From Polaromonas sp. (GTDB taxonomy: Bacteria; Pseudomonadota; Gammaproteobacteria; Burkholderiales; Burkholderiaceae_C), in NCBI GenBank assembly GCA_014376885.1, contig JACMQR010000308.1:1-5234 (forward strand): DNA of 5,234 nucleotides, written 5' to 3'. Below, piece after piece: positions 1-5,234 of the stretch (the stretch's first letter is position 1; the number at the start of each line of letters is the position of its first letter). The translations under genes and the position numbers were made by a program. The notes under the pieces were generated by a model. It saw only the letters and a list, made by a program, of their open reading frames with translations. It had not been told where the DNA came from and ran no database searches.

Positions 1-500
1 GCCAGCGCCTCGGCCCGGTAGCCGGCCTTTTCCACCGCCGCGATAAGCTGCGGCACGAGCCTGGGTAGCGCGCCCGCGCTGCTCGCCAGGGTGACATCGG
101 CGGTTTCCGTTGCCAGATTGACGGCCGCCGACAGCACGCCGTGCACTTGCCGCAAGGCCTTTTCCACCCGCCCGGCGCACGAGGCGCAGGTCATGTCGCC
201 AATTTTGAGCCGCAGCGACTGCGCGCCCGGGGCGCTGGCGGCGGTGTGGCCCACGGCATAGCCGGCTTTTTCCACAGCCGCCTTGAGCATGCCCAGGGTG
301 ACGCCCGGACCGGCCCTGAGGCTGGCTTGCTCGGTGGCGAAATTGACGCTGACGTCAAGCACGCCCGGCAATGCGGCGAGGGCTTTTTCAACCCGCGCGA
401 CGCAGGAGCCGCAGGTCATGCCCTCTACGGGGAAGCGCCATTCCTTCCAGGCGGAAGTTGCGGGGGCCAGCGGGGCTGGCAGGGCGTGGCTGACGCTCAT
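1..500 (-). CDS. copA: Copper-translocating P-type ATPase, N-terminal part (two HMA domains)
   Basis: This is the start of a heavy-metal P1B ATPase, an inner-membrane pump expected to export Cu(I) using ATP. Only 166 residues are visible; the membrane helices, CPx motif and DKTGT phosphorylation site lie beyond the left edge. Two HMA domains are seen. The first spans roughly residues 21-84 with GMTCGSC (Cys30, Cys33). The second spans roughly 95-164 with DMTCASC (Cys105, Cys108). Each ends in the usual VEKAGY segment. The ATG at 500-498 is chosen because AGGAG (511-507 on this strand) lies 6 nt upstream and a CueR-type promoter sits just beyond. The gene is divergent from a CopZ-like chaperone gene. 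Two MTCxSC domains plus this promoter argue for copper rather than zinc or cadmium. The metal specificity is inferred because the transmembrane motifs are not visible. Confidence 0.88.
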   Translation of the reverse strand, partial: MSVSHALPAPLAPATSAWKEWRFPVEGMTCGSCVARVEKALAALPGVLDVSVNFATEQASLRAGPGVTLGMLKAAVEKAGYAVGHTAASAPGAQSLRLKIGDMTCASCAGRVEKALRQVHGVLSAAVNLATETADVTLASSAGALPRLVPQLIAAVEKAGYRAEAL

Positions 501-531
501 GCGTGTCTCCTGGAGAATGGGCGATGACCGG

Positions 532-562
532 AGTCTGAACCTTGCCATGATGGCAGGGTCAA
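532..562 (-). promoter_or_regulatory. CueR/MerR-type promoter and operator for the copA-like gene
   Basis: On the minus strand there is a -35 TTGACC (562-557) and a -10 CAGACT (537-532) separated by 19 bp. This over-long spacer is typical of promoters activated by MerR-family metal sensors. The spacer is filled by a 21-bp dyad (539-559) reading ACCTTGCCAT-G-ATGGCAGGGT on the plus strand, with 9 of 10 pairs matching. This resembles the known CueR operator pattern ACCTTCC-N7-GGAAGGT. Transcription would start near 525, giving a leader of about 25 nt before the ATG. The regulator gene is not in the window. Confidence 0.78.
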
Positions 563-578
563 GCCCTGCCCATGATTG

Positions 579-598
579 ACCCTGACGACGTGCAGGGT
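579..598. promoter_or_regulatory. Third operator-like dyad between the two copper promoters
   Basis: ACCCTG (579-584) and CAGGGT (593-598) form a perfect 6-bp inverted repeat with an 8-bp gap. A TTGACC (576-581) overlaps it, as in the two flanking promoters. The total span is 20 bp rather than 21, the inner arms do not match, and no convincing -10 lies 19 bp from the TTGACC. It may be a weak or decayed regulator site, or chance in a GC-rich region. Confidence 0.35.
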
Positions 599-612
599 TT
601 GCAGCGGCCCGG

Positions 613-643
613 TTGACCCTGCCCCCGTGGGAAGGTTCAGACT
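613..643 (+). promoter_or_regulatory. CueR/MerR-type promoter and operator for the copZ-like gene
   Basis: A -35 TTGACC (613-618) and a -10 CAGACT (638-643) are separated by 19 bp. A 21-bp dyad (616-636, arms ACCCTGCC and GGGAAGGT; 7 of 10 pairs match) fills the spacer. The hexamers are identical to those of the divergent copA promoter, and the spacers share CTGCC near the start and AAGGTT at the end. Transcription would start near 650, leaving a leader of about 48 nt. The implied control is activation by a copper-sensing MerR-family protein. Confidence 0.75.
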
Positions 644-686
644 TTGGCACTTGCGCTGGTGTTCCAGCTTTTTGCCCTTAACCCCA

Positions 687-692
687 AAGGAA
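687..692 (+). promoter_or_regulatory. Ribosome binding site that fixes the copZ start
   Basis: AAGGAA lies about 6 nt before the ATG at 698. It favours this start over the in-frame TTG at 644, which sits next to the -10 box and upstream of the predicted transcript start and therefore could not be used. Confidence 0.7.
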
Positions 693-697
693 ATTCC

Positions 698-886
698 ATG
701 CAATTCAAGGTTCCCGACATGAGCTGCGGCCACTGCGCCGGTGTCATCACCAAGGCCTTGCAGCAACTCGATGCCGACGCCATGATCAGCATCGACCTGC
801 CGGCCAAGACCGTCACCGTCGAATCCGCGCACGACCGGCAAACCGTGGCCGCTGCGCTGGCCGAGGCCGGCTACCCGGCGCATTAA
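698..886 (+). CDS. copZ: Copper chaperone, single HMA domain (CopZ-like)
   Basis: This is a 62-residue cytoplasmic protein made of one heavy-metal-associated domain. It is expected to bind Cu(I) and hand it to the P-type ATPase encoded divergently upstream. The MSCGHC motif (Cys10 and Cys13) is the metal site and lies in the usual loop after the first strand. The rest follows the beta-alpha-beta-beta-alpha-beta pattern and ends with the family-typical AEAGYP. The length is normal for stand-alone chaperones of this fold. The start is set by AAGGAA 6 nt upstream and by the promoter position. The shared mirror-image promoter with the ATPase gene supports joint copper induction. MerP-like mercury binding is a less likely alternative, since no mer genes are visible. 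Confidence 0.88.
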   Translation: MQFKVPDMSCGHCAGVITKALQQLDADAMISIDLPAKTVTVESAHDRQTVAAALAEAGYPAH

Positions 887-937
887 AAGCAGGGTCGCCG
901 CCAGGGCCGCCGCCCGCGCAGCATGGCGGCGCGGCTC

Positions 938-951
938 TATAGAATGATTCT
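938..951 (+). promoter_or_regulatory. Possible -10 region with overlapping palindrome upstream of psd
   Basis: TAGAAT (940-945) matches the sigma-70 -10 consensus at 5 of 6 positions, but no acceptable -35 is seen 16-18 bp upstream. It overlaps AGAAT-G-ATTCT (941-951), a perfect 5-bp-arm inverted repeat. A start near 952 would give a very short leader of about 23 nt before the GTG of psd. This AT-rich patch stands out in an otherwise GC-rich gap (887-974). Confidence 0.35.
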
Positions 952-974
952 TTCCACCACTTCCGTCAGCGCCC

Positions 975-1850
975 GTGTCCGACCGTCTTGCCGTTTTGCC
1001 CCAGTACCTGCTTCCGAAGCAGGCGCTGACCCACTTTGCCGGTTTTGTTGCCTCACGCGAACGCGGCTGGGTGACGACCGAAATCATCCGCCGCTTTGTC
1101 GCCAAATACCGGGTGAACATGAGCGAAGCGCTGAACCCGGACATTGCCAGCTACGCCACCTTCAACGATTTTTTCACCCGCGCCCTCCAGCCCGGCGCGC
1201 GGCCGCTGGCCCCGGCCGATCTGGTCTGCCCGGTCGATGGCGCGATCAGCCAGTTTGGCGCCATTGCACGCGACCAGCTGCTGCAGGCCAAGGGCCACAA
1301 CTACTCCACCAAGGCGCTGGTCGGCGGCGACCAGGCATTGGCCGCGCAGTTCCAGGACGGCCATTTCGCCACGATTTACCTGAGTCCGAAGGACTACCAC
1401 CGCATCCACATGCCCTGCGAGGGGCGCTTGACGCGGATGATCCATGTGCCGGGCGATTTGTTTTCAGTCAATCCGGCGACGGCGCGCGGCGTGCCCGGCC
1501 TGTTCGCGCGCAACGAGCGCGTGGTGTGCGTGTTCGAGTCGGCGCGCGGGCCGTTTGTGCTGGTGCTGGTCGGCGCGACGATTGTCGGCAGCATGGCCAC
1601 CGTCTGGCATGGCGTGGTGAACCCGCCGCGCGGCAAGGCGGTGCGCGAATGGCACTACCCGGCCTCTGGCCAGCCTGAAGTCGTGCTCAAGCAGGGCCAG
1701 GAGATGGGCCGCTTTTTGCTGGGCTCGACGGTGGTTCTGCTGTTTCCCAAGGGGCCGTTGCGCTTTAACCCCGACTGGGCGCCGGGCCGGACGGTGCGGC
1801 TGGGTGAGGCGATGGCGATGGCGACGGCGACCCGCCAGGGCGCTGCTTAA
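975..1850 (+). CDS. psd: Phosphatidylserine decarboxylase proenzyme
   Basis: The product converts phosphatidylserine to phosphatidylethanolamine, the last step of PE synthesis, at the cytoplasmic face of the inner membrane. The 291-residue proenzyme has the full family signature: PVDGAIS (Asp88), the segment SPKDYHRIHMPCEG (His142, His145), GDLFSVN, FARNERV, LVGATIVGS and LGST. Self-cleavage is expected between Gly250 and Ser251, giving a beta chain of 250 residues and an alpha chain of 41 residues whose Ser251 becomes the pyruvoyl cofactor. Asp88, His145 and Ser251 correspond to the Asp-His-Ser triad of the E. coli enzyme. The start is GTG at 975 (MSDRLAVLPQYLLPKQ), which matches the typical N-terminus. 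No in-frame ATG lies near it and no good Shine-Dalgarno sequence precedes it. Length is close to that of E. coli Psd. It lies 88 bp after copZ with no functional link evident. Confidence 0.96.
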   Translation: MSDRLAVLPQYLLPKQALTHFAGFVASRERGWVTTEIIRRFVAKYRVNMSEALNPDIASYATFNDFFTRALQPGARPLAPADLVCPVDGAISQFGAIARDQLLQAKGHNYSTKALVGGDQALAAQFQDGHFATIYLSPKDYHRIHMPCEGRLTRMIHVPGDLFSVNPATARGVPGLFARNERVVCVFESARGPFVLVLVGATIVGSMATVWHGVVNPPRGKAVREWHYPASGQPEVVLKQGQEMGRFLLGSTVVLLFPKGPLRFNPDWAPGRTVRLGEAMAMATATRQGAA

Positions 1851-1858
1851 CGGGCCTG

Positions 1859-1873
1859 TTGCCAGCATGGCAA
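1859..1873 (+). terminator. Weak hairpin downstream of psd, possible terminator
   Basis: TTGCCA-GCA-TGGCAA forms a perfect 6-bp stem 9 nt after the psd stop codon. It is not followed directly by a T-run; only TTTT appears, at 1884-1887. It could contribute to transcript ending or 3'-end protection, but it is short and moderately stable. The rest of the gap to the next gene (1874-1977) shows no strong promoter. Confidence 0.3.
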
Positions 1874-1967
1874 ACGATTCGTGTTTTGCGTGCCCGCTCA
1901 GGGAGCGCGCAGGATTGCCGGCGTGGGCGTAAAGTCGGGCATTGTGCAAAACCCCTTTGCCACTCAC

Positions 1968-1971
1968 GGAG
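1968..1971 (+). promoter_or_regulatory. Ribosome binding site that fixes the M20 peptidase start
   Basis: GGAG lies 6 nt before the ATG at 1978. The frame stays open back to a TTG at 1942, but that codon has no comparable site and would add 12 residues unlike the family, so ATG 1978 is preferred. Confidence 0.65.
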
Positions 1972-1977
1972 TCCGCC

Positions 1978-3558
1978 ATGAACGCCCCCCTGCACCGCGA
2001 AATCCCCGCCGGCATCCTTGACGCTGCCCAGGCGCTTGCCCAGGTCACCGCCCAGTGGGACGGCGACATCGTCCGGCAGCTGAGCGACTACATCGCCATT
2101 CCCGCCAAGTCGCCGACCTTCGACCCCGACTGGGCGCGGCACGGCCACATCGACACCGTGGTGCGCAATGCCGCTGCCTGGGTCGAGGCGCAAAAGGTCG
2201 AAGGCTTGACGCTGGAGATCGTGCGGCTCGAAGGCCGCACGCCGGTGCTGTTTTTTGAAATCCCGGCCTCGTCGGGGGGTGCGAATCCATCCCCTCTTCA
2301 CCAGCCAGGGCCGCAGGACCGGCTTCGCCGGACTGCAGGCGCAGCGGCCCCCTCGGGGGGCAGCGAACCACGCGCAGCGGGGAGCGTGGGGGCCACGGTC
2401 CTGATGTATGGCCACCTCGACAAGCAGCCCGAGTTCACCGGCTGGCGCAGCGACCTGAGCCCGTGGACGGCGAAGTACGAGGACGGCCGGCTTTACGGCC
2501 GGGGCGGCGCCGACGACGGCTATGCGGTGTATGCCAGCATTGCCGCCGTGCAAGCGCTCAAAAGCCAGGGCGTGGCGCATCCGCGCATCGTCGGGTTGAT
2601 CGAGACCTGCGAGGAAAGCGGCTCCTACGACCTGCTGCCCTACATCGCTGCGCTGAAGGACCGGCTCGGCGAGGTCGCGCTGGTGGTCTGCCTGGACTCG
2701 GGCGCGGGCAACTATGACCAGCTGTGGCTGACCACCAGCCTGCGCGGCAATGCCGCCGGCGTGCTGAAGGTCGAAATTTTGACCGAAGGCGTGCATTCGG
2801 GCGACGCCAGCGGCTTGGTGCCGTCGAGCTTTCGCATCCTGCGGCAGGTGCTCGACCGGCTTGAAGACAGCGCCACCGGCCGGCTGCTGCCCGCCAGCTT
2901 TCACTGCGCGGTGCCGGCCGACCGGCTGGCCCAGGCCCACGCCACGGCAGCGATTCTGGGCGACGAAATCTACAAGCGCTTTCCGTGGGCGCATTACGAC
3001 TGCGAAGGCTCGACGGCTTTTGCGCTGCCCACCACCACCGACCCGGTCGAGGCGCTGCTCAACCGCACCTGGCGGCCCACCCTCAGCGTGACCGGCGCCG
3101 AGGGCTTTCCGTCGCTGCGTGACGCCGGCAACGTGCTGCGGCCCTACACCGCCTTCAAGCTGTCGCTGCGCTTTCCGCCGCTGGTCGATGCCGGGCAGGC
3201 GGTGCAGGAACTCAAAAAGCTGCTCGAAGACAATGCGCCCTACCAGGCCCGGGTGACGTTCGAGGGCGGCGGCGGCGCCACCGGCTGGAATGCGCCCAGC
3301 TCGGCACCATGGTTCGAGCAGGCGCTCGATGCGGCGTCGCAGAACTTCTTTGGCGCGCCCTGCGGCACCATCGGCCAGGGCGGAACGATTCCGCTGATGG
3401 GCATGTTGAGCAAAGGCTTTCCGAAGGCGCAGATGATGGTTTGCGGCGTGCTCGGCCCCAAGAGCAACGCCCACGGGCCGAACGAGTTCTTGCATGTGCC
3501 GTATGCCAAGAAGCTGACGGCGGCGGTGGCGCAGGTGATCGCCAGCATGCCGGGTTGA
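1978..3558 (+). CDS. M20-family metallopeptidase with an in-frame repeat-like insertion
   Basis: This is a 526-residue di-zinc hydrolase of the M20 (carnosinase/DapE/ArgE-like) family, probably a cytosolic dipeptidase or amidase; the substrate cannot be told. All expected active-site residues are visible: YGHLDKQPE (His146 ligand, Asp148), GRGGADDGYAVY (Asp179 bridging ligand), ETCEESGS (Glu212 general base, Glu213 ligand), CLDSGAG (Asp240 ligand) and NAHGPNEFL (His499 ligand). EGVHSGDASG (His273) begins the lid/dimerisation domain, roughly residues 255-400. The oddity is residues about 98-138, a Gly/Pro/Ala/Arg-rich stretch between EIPA and ATVLMYGH, where relatives have only a short turn. 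It is encoded by hairpin-rich DNA (about 2271-2391) that looks like an inserted repeat. The frame is kept and the catalytic set is intact, so the enzyme is probably still active. The gene converges on the MFS gene downstream. Confidence 0.93.
   Translation: MNAPLHREIPAGILDAAQALAQVTAQWDGDIVRQLSDYIAIPAKSPTFDPDWARHGHIDTVVRNAAAWVEAQKVEGLTLEIVRLEGRTPVLFFEIPASSGGANPSPLHQPGPQDRLRRTAGAAAPSGGSEPRAAGSVGATVLMYGHLDKQPEFTGWRSDLSPWTAKYEDGRLYGRGGADDGYAVYASIAAVQALKSQGVAHPRIVGLIETCEESGSYDLLPYIAALKDRLGEVALVVCLDSGAGNYDQLWLTTSLRGNAAGVLKVEILTEGVHSGDASGLVPSSFRILRQVLDRLEDSATGRLLPASFHCAVPADRLAQAHATAAILGDEIYKRFPWAHYDCEGSTAFALPTTTDPVEALLNRTWRPTLSVTGAEGFPSLRDAGNVLRPYTAFKLSLRFPPLVDAGQAVQELKKLLEDNAPYQARVTFEGGGGATGWNAPSSAPWFEQALDAASQNFFGAPCGTIGQGGTIPLMGMLSKGFPKAQMMVCGVLGPKSNAHGPNEFLHVPYAKKLTAAVAQVIASMPG
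2271..2391. repeat. Hairpin-rich repeat-like block inserted inside the M20 gene
   Basis: This stretch of about 120 bp differs in texture from the surrounding coding DNA. It holds three clear inverted repeats. The first is GCAG-GA-CCGGC-TTC-GCCGG-A-CTGC (2313-2336). The second is GCCCCC-TCG-GGGGGC (2347-2361). The third is CCACGC / GCGTGG (2368-2373 and 2384-2389, 10-nt gap). GCGCAGCGG occurs twice as a direct repeat (2339-2347 and 2372-2380). From memory, very similar blocks (CCCCCTCGGGGGGCAGCGAACCAC... GCGTGGGGG) are common between genes in Comamonadaceae, but I could not search for them. The ends are approximate. The encoded peptide has no resemblance to conserved M20 sequence. Confidence 0.65.
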
Positions 3559-3574
3559 ACAACCGGGTGTTTTC

Positions 3575-3643
3575 TGAAAATTTTAGATGAAACAGGCCGG
3601 ATGTGCAGACGCTGCGGGCATCTACAGCTATTAAAAAAGAAGC
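3575..3643. repeat. Possible dispersed intergenic element with imperfect hairpin
   Basis: The intergenic stretch contains AAAATTTTAGAT, then an imperfect hairpin (GATG-T-GCAG-ACG-CTGC-GGG-CATC, 3600-3622), then AGCTATTAAAAAAGAAGC. The order AAAATTTT, hairpin, AGCTATT-A-run-GC recalls a family of intergenic elements I remember from Comamonadaceae genomes. That recollection is the only support for calling it a repeat; only one copy is in the window. Confidence 0.35.
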
Positions 3644-3662
3644 ATCGGTCAGGCGCCTGCCG
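3633..3662 (-). terminator. Possible intrinsic terminator for the MFS/rsmE transcript
   Basis: Just after the MFS stop codon on the minus strand, CGG-CAGGCGCCTG-A-CCG (3662-3646) can fold into a short hairpin with one bulge. It is followed 4 nt later by TTCTTTTTT (3641-3633). The order hairpin then T-run fits a rho-independent terminator. The stem is short because the 10-bp palindrome has to supply its own loop. No equivalent T-run follows the M20 stop on the plus strand. Confidence 0.45.
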
Positions 3663-3664
3663 GT

Positions 3665-4840
3665 TCAGGTCGCGGGCCGCCTGCGCTGGCGCAGCGCCAG
3701 CCAGCCCAGCGCCAGCGCGGCCAGGCCGAGCGGCAGCAGCGAGCCCAGGTTGAGCAGCGTCCAGCCCTGCGTGGTGACCAGCACGCCCGAGGCCAGCGAC
3801 GACAGCGCCAGCACCGCGAACACGCAAAAATTCAGCGCGCCCTGGGCAGTGTCCTTTTCTTCCGGCCGGTAGGCGGTCAGCGCCAGCGTGGTCGCGCCGG
3901 TGAACAGGAAATTCCAGCCCAGGCCGAGCAAAAACAGCGCCGCCACAAACTGCCGGAACTCCACGCCCGACAGCGCGATCAGCACGCAGGCGACGTTCAG
4001 CGCCAGCCCGGTGGCCATGACGGCCAGCGTGCCGAAGCGCTTGATCAGGTGGCCGGTGAAAAAGCCCGGCGCGAACATGCCGACCACATGCCACTCCAGC
4101 ACCCACGCCACATCGGAAAACGGCAGGCCGCAGACCTGCATGGCAATTGGCGTGGCGGCCATCAGGAGGTTCATCACGCCATAGCCCAGCGCGCCGGCGC
4201 TTGCTGCGATGATGAAGACCGGCTGGCGCATGATCTCGCCCAGCGGCCGGCCGCCGCCGCTGCTGCCGGCCTGTTTCGGCGGCGGCGGTGCAAAGTCGAT
4301 AAACGCCAGCAAGGCCATCGCCAGCAGCGCCACGCCGGCCAGCGCCAGGTAGGCGCCGGCAAACGGCACCGCGCCCAGGCTGCGCGTGCCGGCGGCCAGG
4401 TTCGGCCCGGCGACTGCGCCCAGCAGGCCGCCGGCCATCACCAGCGAAACGGCTTTTTCGCGAAACGCCGGCCGAGCCAGTTCGGCGGCGGCAAAGCGGT
4501 AGAGCTGCGCATTGGCGTTGTAGTAACCGGCCACCAGCGTGGCCGTCACCAGCAGCCAGAAGTTCCGGCTGTAGGCCGCGTAGCCGCACAGCAGGGCCGA
4601 GGCCAGGCCGACCAGCAGTCCGAGCTCGAACGACGCCTTGCGGCCAAAGCGCCGCTGGGTCCGGGCCACCAGCCCGGTGGACAGCGCGCCGCCGACGACA
4701 TAGGCCATCACCGGCAAGGTAGCCATCCAGCCCAGCGGCGCCAGGCTCAAGCCGACCAGGCCGTTGATGGCGATGAAGGTGACGTTGTTCGTCAGGAACA
4801 GGCCCTGGCATAGCACCAGCAGCCACAAGTTGCGGTTCAT
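3665..4840 (-). CDS. Major facilitator superfamily transporter
   Basis: This is a 391-residue inner-membrane protein with about 12 predicted helices in two halves of six. Helices lie near residues 4-27, 38-58, 70-90, 93-112, 130-150, 158-182, 207-231, 245-264, 270-292, 297-320, 333-354 and 360-384, and a polar loop (PPPPKQAGSSGGGRP) lies near 185-199. RTQRRFGRKASF (60-71) is a version of the MFS loop 2-3 motif A, and HLIKRFG (264-270) is its counterpart in the second half. The segment YRPEEKDTAQGALNF (324-338) is a recognisable conserved stretch of some proteobacterial MFS proteins. The substrate is unknown. The ATG at 4840-4838 overlaps the rsmE stop codon by ATGA, and no good Shine-Dalgarno sequence precedes it, so translation is probably coupled to rsmE. 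The role relative to rsmE is not evident. Confidence 0.9.
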   Translation of the reverse strand: MNRNLWLLVLCQGLFLTNNVTFIAINGLVGLSLAPLGWMATLPVMAYVVGGALSTGLVARTQRRFGRKASFELGLLVGLASALLCGYAAYSRNFWLLVTATLVAGYYNANAQLYRFAAAELARPAFREKAVSLVMAGGLLGAVAGPNLAAGTRSLGAVPFAGAYLALAGVALLAMALLAFIDFAPPPPKQAGSSGGGRPLGEIMRQPVFIIAASAGALGYGVMNLLMAATPIAMQVCGLPFSDVAWVLEWHVVGMFAPGFFTGHLIKRFGTLAVMATGLALNVACVLIALSGVEFRQFVAALFLLGLGWNFLFTGATTLALTAYRPEEKDTAQGALNFCVFAVLALSSLASGVLVTTQGWTLLNLGSLLPLGLAALALGWLALRQRRRPAT

Positions 4841-5234
4841 GCGCCGCCCGCTGTCAGGGCAAGCAGCGCCAGCACCGCCAGCGGCGCGGTCTCGGCGCGC
4901 AGCACGCGCGGCCCGAGTGTGACCGGACTGAAGCCGCAGGCCATGGCGGCGGCTTCCTCGGCCGGGCTCAGGCCGCCTTCGGGGCCGCTCAGGAAGGTCA
5001 GCTCGCCGGTGCCGGCCAGCGCTTGCGCCAGCGGGCGGCTGCCGCCCTGCAGCGACAGCAGCAGGCGCGCACCCAGGCCTGCGGGCCGGCCAGCGGCTTG
5101 TTTCAGCCAGTCGCCGAGCGTTGCCACATCGCGGACCAGCGGCACCCGGTTGCGCCCGCACTGCTCGCTCGAAGCGATGGCGATGCCGCGCCAGTGGGCG
5201 ACTTTTTTCTCGGCGCGCCCGGCTTTCAGGCGCA
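4837..5234 (-). CDS. rsmE: 16S rRNA m3U1498 methyltransferase, C-terminal part
   Basis: RsmE methylates N3 of U1498 in the decoding region of 16S rRNA using S-adenosylmethionine. Only the last 131 residues are visible; about 110 N-terminal residues (the PUA-like RNA-binding domain and start of the catalytic domain) lie beyond the right edge. The visible part has RAEKKVAHWRGIAIASSEQCGRNRVP (6-31), the signature region for this family. It also has the SPOUT trefoil-knot motifs LSGPEGGLSPAEE (81-93) and LGPRVLRAETA (106-116), which form the SAM-binding knot. The C-terminus is normal. The stop codon (4839-4837) overlaps the MFS start codon, so the two genes probably share a transcript. The frame continues without interruption through the window edge. 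Confidence 0.93.
   Translation of the reverse strand, partial: RLKAGRAEKKVAHWRGIAIASSEQCGRNRVPLVRDVATLGDWLKQAAGRPAGLGARLLLSLQGGSRPLAQALAGTGELTFLSGPEGGLSPAEEAAAMACGFSPVTLGPRVLRAETAPLAVLALLALTAGGA

Noticed and set aside
644..697. N-terminal extension of copZ from TTG at 644
   Set aside because: It starts next to the -10 box, upstream of the predicted transcript start. The HMA domain begins exactly at the ATG at 698, which has its own ribosome site.
906..930. GCCGCC / GGCGGC inverted repeat after copZ as a terminator
   Set aside because: The 6-bp arms are 13 nt apart, there is no T-run after them, and such GC-only matches are common by chance in this composition.
497..1144. A 215-codon minus-strand frame over the copper promoters and copZ
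   Set aside because: It covers the regulatory region and is antisense to copZ and the psd 5' end. It has no family resemblance.
2271..2391. Frameshift or pseudogene reading of the M20 gene
   Set aside because: The frame is continuous through the block and all metal-binding and catalytic residues are found on both sides in the same frame.
1765..3495. A 576-codon open frame on the minus strand across psd and the M20 gene
   Set aside because: It lies antisense to genes with clear catalytic motifs. Its translation is Arg/Ala/Gly/His-rich without domain features. Such long shadow frames are expected opposite GC-rich codons.
4049..4813. A 254-codon plus-strand frame opposite the MFS gene
   Set aside because: Its Gln/His/Arg/Gly-rich translation with no recognisable domain is typical of an antisense shadow. 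The minus strand has a clear 12-helix transporter.

Overview
The window is GC-rich, with tightly packed genes and betaproteobacterial-type proteins. The closest feel is Comamonadaceae (Polaromonas, Variovorax, Acidovorax and relatives). That placement is an inference from protein character, base composition and the style of the repeats, not from a database search.

Layout from left to right. (1) 1-500, minus strand: the N-terminal 166 residues of a copper-type P1B ATPase with two heavy-metal-binding (HMA) domains; it runs off the left edge. (2) 501-697: a divergent regulatory region with two mirror-image MerR/CueR-type promoters, each with a 19-bp spacer over a dyad, plus a third, weaker dyad between them. 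(3) 698-886, plus strand: a 62-residue single-HMA copper chaperone (CopZ-like). (4) 975-1850, plus strand: phosphatidylserine decarboxylase (psd) with a GTG start and an LGST self-cleavage site. (5) 1978-3558, plus strand: an M20-family metallopeptidase with all metal ligands, interrupted in frame by about 120 bp of hairpin-rich, repeat-like DNA. (6) 3559-3664: a convergent intergenic region with a possible terminator and a possible dispersed repeat. (7) 3665-4840, minus strand: a 12-helix MFS transporter. (8) 4837-5234, minus strand: the C-terminal part of the 16S rRNA methyltransferase RsmE, whose stop codon overlaps the MFS start (ATGA).

The left part is a small copper-defence module. A copper-sensing MerR-type activator, not in the window, would switch on the exporter and the chaperone together from back-to-back promoters. 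psd (phospholipid synthesis) and the M20 peptidase are housekeeping or catabolic genes with no evident link to copper. rsmE and the MFS gene appear to form a translationally coupled pair that converges on the peptidase gene. I did not find a clearly new multi-gene system. The two most interesting signals are the repeat-like block carried inside the M20 coding sequence without breaking the frame, and the symmetric copper-promoter region.
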